From Streptococcus sp. k-402 (GTDB taxonomy: Bacteria; Bacillota; Bacilli; Lactobacillales; Streptococcaceae), in contig NZ_VMNB01000010.1 of NCBI RefSeq assembly GCF_013277515.1, positions 49,710 through 89,008 of the forward strand: 39,299 nt of DNA. The letters are read 5' to 3'. The position numbers and the translations under genes are program-made. A model generated the notes under the pieces. It searched no databases. It was not told the origin of the DNA and saw only the letters and a program-made list of their open reading frames with translations. This document shows positions 16,209 through 24,933 of this stretch, piece by piece. The number at the start of each line of letters is the position of its first letter. Position 1 is the stretch's first letter.

Positions 16209-17360
16209 CTAAGCTCTCTTTTGAAATAGGTACATGACAAAGATAGAGGTTACAATCAACCAACCTCCTAAGATGGCAAAGACCAGCATCCCATTGTGCG
16301 TTAGTAACCCTATTGCACCTAGAATGAATGGGGTCGTAAAAGCTCCGAAACTACAGCCTAAAACTGCAAATGAAGTTGCTTGATTGAGGAGTTTAGCTGG
16401 AATTCGTTCAGAGACAAGTTGAAAGACCGTCGTCAAGACTACACTATAGGCAAATCCAGCCAGAACACTTCCTGCTACTACCACCCACAAGGATGGAGAC
16501 AAGGCAATCACGATTTGCCCCAAGCCAAATGTAATACCAGACCAGAGGAGCAGTTTCTCTTTAAAGATAGAAATCAAGAAAGAAAAACTCACTCCAGCCA
16601 CAATCCCGATTAACTGCATGAGACTAAGAACAAAACTAGATAACTGGGCATCCCCCAATCCTCTTTCCACCATCAAACTTGGAATACGGATGGTAATAGC
16701 TGTATTGGTACAAACTACAGCTGCCGCTTCGATAGCTAGGGTAAAAATCAAGCCTTTCATTTCTCGAGTTAAACGACTTGCTTCCTTCGCTCTTTTCTTG
16801 ACTTCTTTCTTTGATTTTCCATAAGGGACAAAGAGCAGATAAAGGGGCAGCACCAAAAATCCAGCACTATAGGCTAGAAAGATAGCTGTCCAACCAAAGG
16901 CCAACAACTGACCGACGGCCAAGGTAATGAGAGAAGCTCCAACGACCTCTGCAGAAGCGCGTAGCCCTAACATCTGAATTCGCCTTTTTCCTTGATAGCG
17001 TTCACTGATAATAGAAATGGCCTTGGCATTGATCATCCCAACACCTAAACCAAAAAGAAGCCGTGTTCCAAAGACAAAGGGATAGGCTTGGTACCAGAAG
17101 GGAGCTGTACCGCTCAATGATAAAATCAGCAAGCCCAAACTAATCTGTAAGCGCTCAGGAAATATTTTTTCTAAGAAACCATTTAGCAGTAACATCATCA
17201 TGATTCCAAAGGAAGGCAAGCTCACCAAGAGCTCAATTTGTTCCTTAGAATAACCCTGATAATAGTCAAACATGGCTGGTAGGGCACTCGAAATGGAAAA
17301 GGAGGTAATCAAAACGAGGGAGAGAGCCAAAATGCTGGCCCGTTCTAAAAATTGTTTCAT
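16209..17360 (-). CDS. MFS transporter, drug/solute exporter type
   Basis: This 383-residue protein has about 12 membrane helices, with the family-typical RLLFGLGVGMINAKAISIISERYQGKRRIQMLG segment (motif A-like loop and helix 4) and a central basic loop (KSKKEVKKRAKEASRLTREMKG). No binding-site residues identify a substrate. It has a perfect palindrome just upstream, suggesting a dedicated repressor, and BOX elements in opposite orientation on both sides. It is monocistronic. It could export a drug or a metabolite; I would not assign more. Confidence 0.82.
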   Translation of the reverse strand: MKQFLERASILALSLVLITSFSISSALPAMFDYYQGYSKEQIELLVSLPSFGIMMMLLLNGFLEKIFPERLQISLGLLILSLSGTAPFWYQAYPFVFGTRLLFGLGVGMINAKAISIISERYQGKRRIQMLGLRASAEVVGASLITLAVGQLLAFGWTAIFLAYSAGFLVLPLYLLFVPYGKSKKEVKKRAKEASRLTREMKGLIFTLAIEAAAVVCTNTAITIRIPSLMVERGLGDAQLSSFVLSLMQLIGIVAGVSFSFLISIFKEKLLLWSGITFGLGQIVIALSPSLWVVVAGSVLAGFAYSVVLTTVFQLVSERIPAKLLNQATSFAVLGCSFGAFTTPFILGAIGLLTHNGMLVFAILGGWLIVTSIFVMYLFQKRA

Positions 17361-17394
17361 GAAATCTCTTTCTATATTTCTCTTAATCTTCTAC

Positions 17395-17416
17395 TTTTTT
17401 GATAGTTATCAAAAAA
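17395..17416. promoter_or_regulatory. Perfect palindrome upstream of the MFS gene (candidate operator)
   Basis: TTTTTTGATA-GT-TATCAAAAAA is a perfect 10-base dyad, 34 bases before the MFS start codon. TTGATA within it could act as a -35 on the minus strand, so a dimeric repressor bound here would block transcription. It lacks the GC core of a terminator stem, although it does sit downstream of the possible terminator at 17425-17457. Confidence 0.5.
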
Positions 17417-17424
17417 GCAAGAAA

Positions 17425-17457
17425 AGAAGAAGCCTCATTGGTACACAGACTCCTTCT
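17425..17457 (-). terminator. Probable terminator of the operon above the MFS gene
   Basis: On the minus strand AGAAGGAGTC pairs with GGCTTCTTCT (two or three G-U pairs), followed by TTTCTTGCTTTTTT. It lies after the membrane-protein gene at 17600 and beyond the BOX element. Confidence 0.55.
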
Positions 17458-17486
17458 CAAACTCGAAAATGAATCCCTTGTGTCTT

Positions 17487-17600
17487 ATACTCAATGAAAA
17501 TCAAAGAGCAAACTAGGAAGCTAGCCGCAGGCTGCTCAAAACAGTGTGTTGAGGTTGCAGATGGAAACTGACGTGGTTTGAAGAGATTTTCGAAGAGTAT
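17487..17600 (-). repeat. BOX element (A-C type), 114 bp
   Basis: The minus strand reads ATACTCTTCGAAAATCTCTT ... TTTTCATTGAGTAT. It is an uninterrupted copy in inverted orientation relative to 15964-16182. Its boxA end abuts the stop codon of the membrane-protein gene (TAA at 17602-17600). Confidence 0.9.
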
Positions 17601-18229
17601 TAGAATGACTTTCTCTTGATTTGCTTAATAAAGTAGAAGATAAATCCTGCTACCATATAGGCAACAAAGATAATCAGACACCACTTGAATACGACATCCC
17701 AACCCTTGTTCACATTTAAAAAGAAGTAAGGGAAAGGATTATCCTTGGCATTTGGAATATTGAGTTTTAGAACCAAGCCATTAAAAAGAGCAAACATCAT
17801 ATACAGCAAGGGTAAAATGGTCCACACTGCTGGATCCCAAATCTTATATTGACCCTGTTTGTCAAAAAAGAGGGTATCCGCTAAAAACCAGATGGGAACG
17901 ATATAGTGGCAAAGGAAATTTTCTAGGGTATAGAAATTAGTCGCAATGGGCGCCAAGAGGAAATGGTAAATCACACAGGTAATCATGATACTCATGGTGA
18001 CCCCACCTTTTAAGCGCAAGAGACTTGGCCTTTGCCAATTTTCACCTACACGGCTCATAACCTTTAGAAGATAAAGGGTAAAAATAGTTACCAAGAGGTT
18101 GGACAGAACCGTGTAATAGAGAAGCATCCCAAAACCACCATGCTTAGTAATTTCAAGATAAACTCCCGTAAAAGCCGCTAGAAACAAGAAGATACGGCTA
18201 TAAAATACAAGTTTATAGTGTTTTGACAT
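17600..18229 (-). CDS. Pr6Pr-family membrane protein, function unknown
   Basis: This 209-residue protein has about six helices. Diagnostic stretches are YYTVLSNLLVTIFTLYLL, TCVIYHFLLAP, LCHYIVPIWFLADTLFF and a Pro/Phe-rich NPFPYFFLNVNKGWDVV loop, as in bacterial Pr6Pr (FAR-17a/AIG1-like) proteins. No enzymatic role has been established for bacterial members as far as I know. It begins 2 bases after the stop of the YjdM/PhnA gene, so the two are co-transcribed. Its stop codon shares its last base with a BOX element. Confidence 0.75.
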   Translation of the reverse strand: MSKHYKLVFYSRIFLFLAAFTGVYLEITKHGGFGMLLYYTVLSNLLVTIFTLYLLKVMSRVGENWQRPSLLRLKGGVTMSIMITCVIYHFLLAPIATNFYTLENFLCHYIVPIWFLADTLFFDKQGQYKIWDPAVWTILPLLYMMFALFNGLVLKLNIPNAKDNPFPYFFLNVNKGWDVVFKWCLIIFVAYMVAGFIFYFIKQIKRKSF

Positions 18230-18231
18230 GC

Positions 18232-18570
18232 TTAAATCTTCCTCACAAACTCTGATTTAAGTTTCATGGCACCAAAACCATCAATCTTACAGTCGATATT
18301 GTGGTCGCCTTCTACGATGCGGATATTTTTCACGCGCGTCCCTTGTTTCAAATCTTTTGGCGCACCTTTTACTTTCAAGTCCTTGATGAGAGTTACTGTA
18401 TCACCATCAGCCAATTTATTTCCGTTGGCATCGATAGCGACAAGACCTTCTTCTACTTCTGCAACTTCAGCAGGATTCCACTCATGAGCACACTCTGGGC
18501 AAACCAGTAGGGCACCGTCTTCGTAGACATACTCTGAGTTACATTTTGGACAATTTGGTAAATTGTTCAT
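18232..18570 (-). CDS. YjdM/PhnA-type zinc-ribbon protein
   Basis: This 112-residue protein opens with a zinc ribbon ([25 protein letters not shown]) followed by a conserved SH3-like domain ([54 protein letters not shown] is the stretch, 49-102). It belongs to the family named after E. coli PhnA/YjdM, which sits near the phosphonate genes but is not needed for phosphonate breakdown. The molecular role is unknown. The start has AAGGAG. It has a strong promoter at 18630-18658. Confidence 0.88.
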   Translation of the reverse strand: MNNLPNCPKCNSEYVYEDGALLVCPECAHEWNPAEVAEVEEGLVAIDANGNKLADGDTVTLIKDLKVKGAPKDLKQGTRVKNIRIVEGDHNIDCKIDGFGAMKLKSEFVRKI

Positions 18571-18629
18571 GGTTTCTCCTTATCATCATTCACTATTCTT
18601 TGAAAATCAAAATTTCTCGAACAGCAACT

Positions 18630-18658
18630 ATTATACCCTAAAATCAGCATTTTGACAA
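18630..18658 (-). promoter_or_regulatory. Promoter of yjdM-Pr6Pr operon
   Basis: On the minus strand TTGTCA (18658-18653), 17 bases, TATAAT (18635-18630): near-consensus sigma-A. About 50 bases of leader precede the AAGGAG ribosome site. Confidence 0.85.
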
Positions 18659-18664
18659 ATTTAG

Positions 18665-18691
18665 AAAAAAACCGATATCAATCTATCGGCT
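18665..18691 (-). terminator. Terminator of the LysM-cmk operon
   Basis: On the minus strand GCCGATA, six bases, TATCGGT and a run of T follow the cmk stop codon by about ten bases. Confidence 0.88.
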
Positions 18692-18700
18692 TTTCTACAT

Positions 18701-19372
18701 TTACATTCTTTTTTCAGCTTCTGCTTTGATTTTTTCAACTACTTCTTGAATGTTCAAACCAGTTGTATCAAGGTAGACAGCATCCTCTGCTTGTTTGAGA
18801 GGAGAAGTCTCACGATGACTATCCTTGTAGTCACGCGCAGCAATTTCCTTTTTTAGGGTTTCAAGGTCTGTTTCAATTCCCTTGGCAATATTTTCCTTGT
18901 AACGGCGCCCTGCTCTCTCATCAACAGAAGCTACTAGGAAAATTTTCAATTCTGCTTGTGGCAATACAACAGTTCCAATATCGCGACCATCCATGACAAT
19001 CCCGCCTTGCTGGGCAATTTCTTGTTGGAGAGAAACCAGTTTCTCACGCACTTGAGGAATTGCTGCAATAGCAGAAACATGATTGGTCACTTCATTTTCA
19101 CGGATAGGATGGGTAATATCCACATCTCCTACAAAAACAAGCTGGTCTCCAGTTTCTGAACGTCCAAAACTGATTGGATGCTGGTCCAACAAGGCTAGAA
19201 GGGCTTCGACTTCTTCAACTCCTAATTGGTTCTTAAGAGCCATATAGGTCGCTGCACGATACATAGCTCCTGTATCAAGGTAGGTGAATCCAAAATCCTT
19301 AGCAATAATCTTTGCGACCGTACTCTTACCGCTGGAAGCAGGACCATCAATAGCAATTTGAATTGTTTTCAT
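18701..19372 (-). CDS. cmk: (d)CMP kinase
   Basis: This 223-residue nucleoside monophosphate kinase phosphorylates CMP and dCMP with ATP in pyrimidine salvage. The P-loop is GPASSGKST (10-18), followed by [33 protein letters not shown] (CMP-binding) and the lid [10 protein letters not shown]. Length is standard for the bacterial enzyme. The ATG has GGAG at close spacing and starts 8 bases after the LysM gene stop, so the two share a transcript that ends at 18665-18691. Confidence 0.96.
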   Translation of the reverse strand: MKTIQIAIDGPASSGKSTVAKIIAKDFGFTYLDTGAMYRAATYMALKNQLGVEEVEALLALLDQHPISFGRSETGDQLVFVGDVDITHPIRENEVTNHVSAIAAIPQVREKLVSLQQEIAQQGGIVMDGRDIGTVVLPQAELKIFLVASVDERAGRRYKENIAKGIETDLETLKKEIAARDYKDSHRETSPLKQAEDAVYLDTTGLNIQEVVEKIKAEAEKRM

Positions 19373-19380
19373 ATCGGCTC

Positions 19381-19854
19381 CTATTTTATTTTTATAACAT
19401 CACCTGGATTAGCAAACCAAGACCCTGTAGCCATGTGCCCAGGATTCAAGGCTTCTAACTGAGCAATCGAAATCCCAGCACGAGCTGCAATGGCTGCTTC
19501 CCCTTCTCCTGCGAGAACTTTAATCGTTCCTTCAGGATTAGCAGCTTCTTCTGAACTACTAGAAGTAGATTCTGGCTCTGAACTTTGCTCAGGCTGGGAA
19601 CTGCTTGAAGATGAGACTTGTGCTACACTTGCATCAGAATCGTGAAAATCTTTCAAGGCTGCTGTGCGATTACTCCCCCCCGATGATAGATAGATGAGAA
19701 CGATGACCATCACCACCACAATTACAAAGAAAATACTAGCTAAGATCGTCAAAATACGATTAGCCACTACATCTCTGCCTTGAGTTCTCTTACGACGCTC
19801 TGCTCTTGATTCTTCTTGATCATAAATATCTTCTTGCCACGGTTCTTTTTCCAT
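19381..19854 (-). CDS. Membrane-anchored LysM-domain protein (SAG1386/EF1546 type)
   Basis: This 157-residue bitopic protein has an acidic/basic cytoplasmic head (1-30), one membrane helix ([24 protein letters not shown] region, about 31-54), a Ser/Glu-rich extracellular linker (about 75-105), and a C-terminal LysM-like module ([36 protein letters not shown] region). LysM modules bind peptidoglycan glycan chains, so it probably tethers membrane to wall. It is conserved next to cmk in streptococci and enterococci, and its own function is not established. The start has AAGGAG. Confidence 0.82.
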   Translation of the reverse strand: MEKEPWQEDIYDQEESRAERRKRTQGRDVVANRILTILASIFFVIVVVMVIVLIYLSSGGSNRTAALKDFHDSDASVAQVSSSSSSQPEQSSEPESTSSSSEEAANPEGTIKVLAGEGEAAIAARAGISIAQLEALNPGHMATGSWFANPGDVIKIK

Positions 19855-19864
19855 ACCCTACTCC

Positions 19865-19893
19865 TTGTTTTTTTTTACTTTTCTTATTACAAT
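19865..19893 (+). promoter_or_regulatory. Ferredoxin promoter, leaderless
   Basis: TTGTTT (19865-19870), 17 bases, TACAAT (19888-19893). The ATG at 19900 is 6 bases later, at the expected transcription start. No ribosome site is present. The promoter lies against the start of the divergent LysM gene (19854). Confidence 0.65.
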
Positions 19894-19899
19894 ATAAAT

Positions 19900-20112
19900 A
19901 TGAACATGAAAATCACACTTATACCTGAACGATGTATCGCCTGTGGGCTTTGCCAAACTTATTCTGATTTATTTGATTACCACGATAATGGAATCGTGCG
20001 TTTTTACGATGACCCTGACCAACTAGAAAAAGAAATTTCTCCTAGCCAGGATGTCTTAGAGGCTGTTAAAAATTGCCCAACTCGCGCCCTGATTAGCAAT
20101 CAGGAAGCCTAA
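19900..20112 (+). CDS. fer: Ferredoxin, single 4Fe-4S type
   Basis: This is a 70-residue (or 68, from the ATG at 19906) acidic ferredoxin. MKITLIPERCIACGLCQTYS supplies three cluster cysteines (CxxCxxC), and the fourth is in VKNCPTRAL. This is the 4Fe-4S ferredoxin of Firmicutes, a low-potential electron carrier. A longer in-frame reading from 19816 would add 28 hydrophobic residues across the promoter and is not real. It is alone on this strand between two minus-strand operons. Confidence 0.9.
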   Translation: MNMKITLIPERCIACGLCQTYSDLFDYHDNGIVRFYDDPDQLEKEISPSQDVLEAVKNCPTRALISNQEA

Positions 20113-20162
20113 ATCAATGGCGATAATCCACTCCCTCTAGTTTAGCACATTTCCATGTAAAA

Positions 20163-21128
20163 TTATAGTCTTTTCACTTTATTTTTTTCTGTAAAATCAG
20201 GAAGGTCACTTTTTTCTTTGATAAGATAAAGTGGTCTTTTTTTAGTCTCTAAATAAATCTTACTGATATACTTGCCGAGAATCCCAATGGTCAAGAGTTG
20301 AATGCCTCCAAGAAAGAGAATGACAGCCATCAGAGAGGTCCAACCCGATGTCGGATTGCCCAAAATGAGGGTCCGAACCACAACAAAAAAGGTCATCAGC
20401 AGAGAAATGAAACAAGATAGGAGACCAGCCGCAAAGGCGATAATCAAGGGAAAATCTGAAAAATTCACGATCCCTTCAATGGAGTAGAAAAAGAGTTGCC
20501 TAAAACTCCAACTGGTCTTACCAGCCTGCCTTTCAACATTTGGATAGTCCAGATAGTGGGTTTTAAAGCCGACCCAAGCAAAGAGTCCCTTTGAAAAACG
20601 ATTGGACTCGGTCAAGGATAAAATAGCATCGACTACAGACCGTCTCATCATGCGAAAATCACGGACACCTGACGGCAGGGCTACTGGGCTGATTTTTTTC
20701 ATAAGGCGATAAAAGAGATTAGCGCAGAGACTACGTAAAACTGGTTCTCCCTCCCGACTGGTTCTCCGTGTCCCAACACAGTCCAAATCTACATTTTGGT
20801 CTAGTAAGTTTTTCATCTCAAGCAACATACTAGGAGGATCCTGGAGGTCTGCATCCATTACCACCACCAGATCTCCTGTCGCATATTGTAAGCCTGCATA
20901 CAGAGCTGCTTCTTTTCCAAAATTTCGTGAGAAAGAAAGATAATGCACTGCCGGATTTTGTTCCCGATAGGCCTTTAAAAGTTCCAAGGTCCCATCGCTC
21001 GATCCATCATCGACAAAGACATACTCGATTTCTATTTCCAAATCTGGAAGTAAAGCTTCCAAAGCCTGATAAAAAAGAGGAAGTACTTCCTCTTCGTTTA
21101 AACAGGGGACAATGATTGACATCACCAT
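20163..21128 (-). CDS. Family 2 glycosyltransferase, GtrB/DPM1-like, membrane-anchored
   Basis: From the chosen start MVMSIIVPCLNEEE (21128) it has 321 residues. A GT2 domain shows VDDGSSDGTLE, SRNFGKEAALYAGL and the metal-binding DADLQDPP; two C-terminal membrane helices end with QLLTIGILGKYISKIYLETKKRPLYLI, typical of GtrB and YkcC/CsbB enzymes. These load a hexose from UDP-sugar onto undecaprenyl phosphate for surface-polymer decoration. The start sits one base after the galE stop, so supply of UDP-Gal or UDP-Glc by GalE and its use here are coupled. An in-frame start at 21182 would overlap galE by 53 bases and seems less likely. Confidence 0.87.
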   Translation of the reverse strand: MVMSIIVPCLNEEEVLPLFYQALEALLPDLEIEIEYVFVDDGSSDGTLELLKAYREQNPAVHYLSFSRNFGKEAALYAGLQYATGDLVVVMDADLQDPPSMLLEMKNLLDQNVDLDCVGTRRTSREGEPVLRSLCANLFYRLMKKISPVALPSGVRDFRMMRRSVVDAILSLTESNRFSKGLFAWVGFKTHYLDYPNVERQAGKTSWSFRQLFFYSIEGIVNFSDFPLIIAFAAGLLSCFISLLMTFFVVVRTLILGNPTSGWTSLMAVILFLGGIQLLTIGILGKYISKIYLETKKRPLYLIKEKSDLPDFTEKNKVKRL

Positions 21129-21129
21129 C

Positions 21130-22149
21130 TTAGTCTTCAAATCCATTTGGATGCTTGCTTTGCCAACGCCATGCGTCTTCACACATTTGGGTGATGCCTA
21201 TTTCTGCTTCCCAGCCCAGTTCTGCTTTGGCTTTTGCAGGATCTGAATAGCAGGCTGCGATATCCCCTGGGCGACGGTCTACAATGCGGTAAGGAATTGG
21301 ACGTCCCACTGCTTTTTCCATATTTTGGATAATTTCAAGAACTGAGTAGCCTTTCCCTGTTCCAAGGTTATAAATGTTTAGGCCTGAACCCTTTTGGATT
21401 TTTTTCAGAGCTGCAACGTGACCTTTAGCCAAGTCAACAACGTGGATATAGTCACGAACACCAGTTCCGTCTTCCGTATCGTAATCGTCTCCAAACACTT
21501 GCACTTGCTCTAATTTTCCAACGGCTACTTGAGTCACATATGGCAAGAGATTGTTTGGAATACCGTTTGGATTTTCCCCCAAATCACCACTCTCATGGGC
21601 TCCAATTGGGTTAAAGTAACGAAGCAAGACCACATTCCATTCTGAGTCTGCCTTGTAGATATCTGTCAAAATTTCCTCAAGCATAAGCTTGGTACGACCA
21701 TATGGGTTGGTCACTGAAAGTGGGAAATCTTCCAAGATGGGCACTGTGTGCGGATCCCCGTAAACTGTCGCAGAAGAACTGAAAATGATGTTTTTACAGT
21801 TGTTTTCTTCCATGACCTTCAAAAGACTAACAGTTCCAGCGATATTATTGTCATAATAGGCAAGAGGAATACGGGTAGATTCGCCAACAGCCTTCAAACC
21901 AGCAAAGTGAATGACCCCTGTTGGTTCTTCTTGTTTGAAAATGTCACGAAGATTATCTGTATCACGGATATCTGCCTCATAGAAAGGCACTTCAACTCCT
22001 GTAATTCTCTCAACAACTTCTAAACTTTTTCGATTGCTGTTGACAAGGTTATCCACCACAACAACTTGATGACCTGCTTGGATTAACTCAATAACAGTGT
22101 GGGTTCCGATAAAACCTGCTCCACCCGTTACCAAAATCTTTTCTTGCAT
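21130..22149 (-). CDS. galE: UDP-glucose 4-epimerase
   Basis: This 339-residue extended short-chain dehydrogenase has the NAD motif VTGGAGFIGTHT, SSSATVYG (catalytic Ser), YGRTK (catalytic Tyr/Lys) and the sugar-binding RYFNPIGAHESGDLGE and RRPGD segments. It interconverts UDP-glucose and UDP-galactose (Leloir pathway and surface polysaccharides). It has its own promoter and no galK or galT alongside. Being coupled to a membrane glycosyltransferase gene suggests a role in surface glycan synthesis rather than galactose catabolism. Confidence 0.95.
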   Translation of the reverse strand: MQEKILVTGGAGFIGTHTVIELIQAGHQVVVVDNLVNSNRKSLEVVERITGVEVPFYEADIRDTDNLRDIFKQEEPTGVIHFAGLKAVGESTRIPLAYYDNNIAGTVSLLKVMEENNCKNIIFSSSATVYGDPHTVPILEDFPLSVTNPYGRTKLMLEEILTDIYKADSEWNVVLLRYFNPIGAHESGDLGENPNGIPNNLLPYVTQVAVGKLEQVQVFGDDYDTEDGTGVRDYIHVVDLAKGHVAALKKIQKGSGLNIYNLGTGKGYSVLEIIQNMEKAVGRPIPYRIVDRRPGDIAACYSDPAKAKAELGWEAEIGITQMCEDAWRWQSKHPNGFED

Positions 22150-22182
22150 CTTTTTTCCTCGATTCTCGGATTATTTTTTCTT

Positions 22183-22211
22183 ATTTTACCATTTTTGATA
22201 GGGAATGTCAT
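22183..22211 (-). promoter_or_regulatory. galE promoter
   Basis: On the minus strand ATGACA (22211-22206), 17 bases, TGG-TAAAAT (TAAAAT at 22188-22183), with an ordinary leader and GAGG before the galE ATG. Confidence 0.78.
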
Positions 22212-22251
22212 TTGCCATCCTAGAGGGGAGGCTAAAATTTCAGTAAAATTC

Positions 22252-23355
22252 TTATTCGCTTTTTAGTCGTTTGACATAGTTTTCAATTGGATAGTTTAGA
22301 GGGTCCAAGATCAACTTCTTGTCTTGGATCAGTTGAGCTAGATGGTAGCCAATGATAGGACCAGTTGTGAGGCCTGATGAACCTAGACCACTAGCTGCAT
22401 AGACACCAGTTAAGCCAGGTACTTGCCCAAAGAAAGGTGAGAAATCACTGGTATAAGCACGGATTCCCACACGCTCACCAGCTCTGGTAGCTTCTACTAA
22501 ACTAGGATAGCAAGGCAGGGCTGCCTCCTCCATTTGTTGGAGCAAGGTTTCATCCACCGTCAAATCAAATCCCATATCATTTTCATGGGTAGCGCCTAGG
22601 GACAATTTCCCACCTGCAAAAGGAATCAAATCCCACTCCCCTTCGGGCATAACAACAGGGTAGGATTCCAGGTCTTGAGCAAACTGATAATCTCGGAGTT
22701 GCCCCTTTTGGGGACGAACATCTACTTCATAACCCAAGGGTTCTAATATGTGACCCAACCAAGCTCCCGTTGCCAAAACAACCTGGTCAAACACCTCTTC
22801 ACCAATCTGGTAACCTGATGCTAACGGTGTCAGAGTTACTTTTTCTTTGACAAGCTTGACCTGACTGGCTTCTAGCAAACGAGTCACTAAGAGTTGGCCA
22901 TCTACTCTCGCTCCACCAGAAGCATAGAGCAGGTGGTCAAATTCCTGCAAACCAGGGAATAATTCATTAGCTGATGCTGGGTCCAGAATGGCTAATTGCC
23001 CTATCAAGGGAGATTCTTCTCTGCGCTGGAGGGCTAGTTGATAAAATTCTTCCAACTTAGTTTCATCCTTTTTCAGGAGAAAGACTCCCGAACGCTGGTA
23101 AAAGTCGATTTCTTGCCCTGACTTCTCTAAATCAGCTAATAAATCCACATAAAAGTCAGCCCCCAAGCGTGCCATCTTGTACCAAGCTTTATTGCGACGT
23201 TTGGAAAACCAAGGGCTGATAATTCCTGCTGCGGCCTTGGTAGCCTGACCCTGTCCATGGTCAAAAACGGTCACCTCTAAATCTGCTTCTTTGGAGAGGT
23301 AGTAGGCAGCAGTTGCCCCTACAATCCCTGCTCCAATAATGGCAACTTTTTTCAT
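22252..23355 (-). CDS. FAD-dependent oxidoreductase, DAO (glycine/D-amino-acid oxidase-like)
   Basis: This 367-residue protein starts with the FAD motif MKKVAIIGAGIVGATAAYYL, then GQGQATKAAAGIISPW as in DadA and glycine oxidase, VVLATGAWLG, and a C-terminal GLTGVYAASGLGSSGLTTGPIIGYHLA flavin-binding segment. It should oxidise a secondary or D-amino acid; the substrate is unknown. I chose the ATG at 23355; a GTG three codons upstream (23364) is also possible. It follows the Nif3 gene by about 16 bases and is the last gene of the trmK-nif3-DAO operon. Confidence 0.83.
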   Translation of the reverse strand: MKKVAIIGAGIVGATAAYYLSKEADLEVTVFDHGQGQATKAAAGIISPWFSKRRNKAWYKMARLGADFYVDLLADLEKSGQEIDFYQRSGVFLLKKDETKLEEFYQLALQRREESPLIGQLAILDPASANELFPGLQEFDHLLYASGGARVDGQLLVTRLLEASQVKLVKEKVTLTPLASGYQIGEEVFDQVVLATGAWLGHILEPLGYEVDVRPQKGQLRDYQFAQDLESYPVVMPEGEWDLIPFAGGKLSLGATHENDMGFDLTVDETLLQQMEEAALPCYPSLVEATRAGERVGIRAYTSDFSPFFGQVPGLTGVYAASGLGSSGLTTGPIIGYHLAQLIQDKKLILDPLNYPIENYVKRLKSE

Positions 23356-23371
23356 TGTCTTCACTTTCTAA

Positions 23372-24169
23372 TTAGATATGGTGGAAAGGATTGGTTGAGG
23401 CTTGACTAGGTACAATATCGATTGTCCAGCATTTTTCCTCTTTCCATCGATTAAGAAGCTCTGCAATTTTTTCCACAAAAAGCACTTCGATATAGTGACC
23501 TGGGTCCAATGCTAGCAAGCCATCAGACAACATATCCTGGGCAGTGTGGTAGTAGATGTCACCAGTGATATAGACTTCTGCCCCTTTTTCTAAAGCATCC
23601 TTATAGAAAGACTGCCCGCTACCACCACAGATAGCCACTCTTGAAATAGGCTTCTGCAAGTCATTCTCTTGATAATGCATCAATCGAAGACTATCTAAAC
23701 CAAAGACTTGCTTGACATGCTGGGCCAATTCCCCAAATGTCTGAGGCTGAACATTCCCAATACGACCAATTCCACGTTCTGGACCTGTCTCCTGTAGATA
23801 AGTCGTCTCCTCGATTCCTAGCATCTGACAGAACCAATCATTGAGTCCATTTTCAACGATGTCAATATTGGTATGGCTGACATACACTGCGATGTCATGC
23901 TTGATCAGATCGATATAAATCTGATTTTGCGGACGACTAGCTACCAAGTCCTTGATAGGACGGAAAATCGGCGCGTGCTTGACAATAATCAAGTCCACAC
24001 CCTTTTCAATGGCTTCAGCCACCGTTTCTTCACGAATATCCAGAGTCACCATGACCCTTTGGATATCCTTGTCCAAAGTGCCAATTTGCAGGCCACGACT
24101 GTCTCCCACCATGGAAAATTCCTGAGGGCAAAAGGCTTCATATGCGTTAATTACTTCACTTGCTAGCAT
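23372..24169 (-). CDS. Nif3-like dinuclear metal-centre protein (YqfO family)
   Basis: This 265-residue Nif3/DUF34 protein has the metal ligands in [31 protein letters not shown] and the C-terminal [14 protein letters not shown], plus the glycine-rich [12 protein letters not shown] and [17 protein letters not shown] segment. Family members are called GTP cyclohydrolase I type 2, but that activity is not general. It overlaps trmK by 14 bases; this trmK-nif3 pairing is very widely conserved in Firmicutes. Confidence 0.9.
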   Translation of the reverse strand: MLASEVINAYEAFCPQEFSMVGDSRGLQIGTLDKDIQRVMVTLDIREETVAEAIEKGVDLIIVKHAPIFRPIKDLVASRPQNQIYIDLIKHDIAVYVSHTNIDIVENGLNDWFCQMLGIEETTYLQETGPERGIGRIGNVQPQTFGELAQHVKQVFGLDSLRLMHYQENDLQKPISRVAICGGSGQSFYKDALEKGAEVYITGDIYYHTAQDMLSDGLLALDPGHYIEVLFVEKIAELLNRWKEEKCWTIDIVPSQASTNPFHHI

Positions 24170-24833
24170 GGAGCACCTCCTTGATGGCTTGAATCTTATC
24201 TACTAGAACTTGACGTTCTTCCAGATTTTTCTCTGGGATTTGTCCGAGGGCGAACTCTAGCTTAGCAGCTTCTTTTTGCCATTTTTGGACAAATACTGGA
24301 CTGACTTCTTTGGACAAGAACGGTCCAAAGCGAACATCACTGGCTGATAGCTTCATTTGTCCTGCTTCCACCACCAAAATCTCGTAAAACTTGCCAGCTT
24401 CTTCTAAGATGCTTTCTGCCACAATCTGAAACCCATTCTCTTGTAGCCAGATACGCAAGTCGTCTTCACGATTATTGGGCTGGAGGATCAATCGTTCTAC
24501 ATTAGCTAACTTGTCCAAGCCTTCTTCTAAAATCCTAGCAATCAAACGACCGCCCATACCTGCAATGGTGATGACCGACACTTGGTCAGGCTCTTCAAAA
24601 GCTGCCAAGCCATTGGCTAAACGAACCTGGATTTTCTCCTTTAGGCCGTGAGCCTCAACATTTTTGACCGCAGACTGATAGGGGCCTTCCACCACCTCAC
24701 CCGCAATCGCACTTTTGATTTGCCCTCTTTCGACCAACTCGATAGGCAGATAAGCATGGTCACTTCCCACATCTAGTAAAATAGCCCCCTGTGGCACAAA
24801 GGAAGCCACTAATTCCAATCTCTTTGAAATCAT
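24156..24833 (-). CDS. trmK: tRNA (adenine(22)-N1)-methyltransferase TrmK
   Basis: This 225-residue Rossmann-fold methyltransferase has SAM motif [17 protein letters not shown], followed by [18 protein letters not shown] and [21 protein letters not shown]. It methylates A22 of tRNA. It is the first gene of the operon, with an extended -10 TGG-TATAAT at 24871-24866 (minus strand) and a GAGAGAAG ribosome site. Confidence 0.93.
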   Translation of the reverse strand: MISKRLELVASFVPQGAILLDVGSDHAYLPIELVERGQIKSAIAGEVVEGPYQSAVKNVEAHGLKEKIQVRLANGLAAFEEPDQVSVITIAGMGGRLIARILEEGLDKLANVERLILQPNNREDDLRIWLQENGFQIVAESILEEAGKFYEILVVEAGQMKLSASDVRFGPFLSKEVSPVFVQKWQKEAAKLEFALGQIPEKNLEERQVLVDKIQAIKEVLHASK

Positions 24834-24898
24834 CTTCTCTCACTTTCCAAACTCTATTACCTCTTATTATACCACATTTCAGCTGGCAATCTTGTACC

Positions 24899-24931
24899 TA
24901 AAAAGACCGCAATCCACAGATTGCAGTCTTT
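24899..24931 (-). terminator. Terminator of the P-type ATPase gene
   Basis: On the minus strand AAAGACTGCAATC, TGTG, GATTGCGGTCTTT form a 13-pair stem followed by TT. It starts 3 bases after the ATPase stop codon. Confidence 0.88.
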
Positions 24932-24933
24932 CT

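Noticed and set aside
15964..17600. BOX pair considered as ends of a composite transposon carrying the MFS gene
   Set aside because: BOX elements have no transposase and there is no target duplication around the unit; simple inverted repeats explain what is seen.
19816..19899. 28-codon N-terminal extension of ferredoxin
   Set aside because: It spans the promoter and the divergent LysM start; the hydrophobic, low-complexity translation is foreign to ferredoxins.
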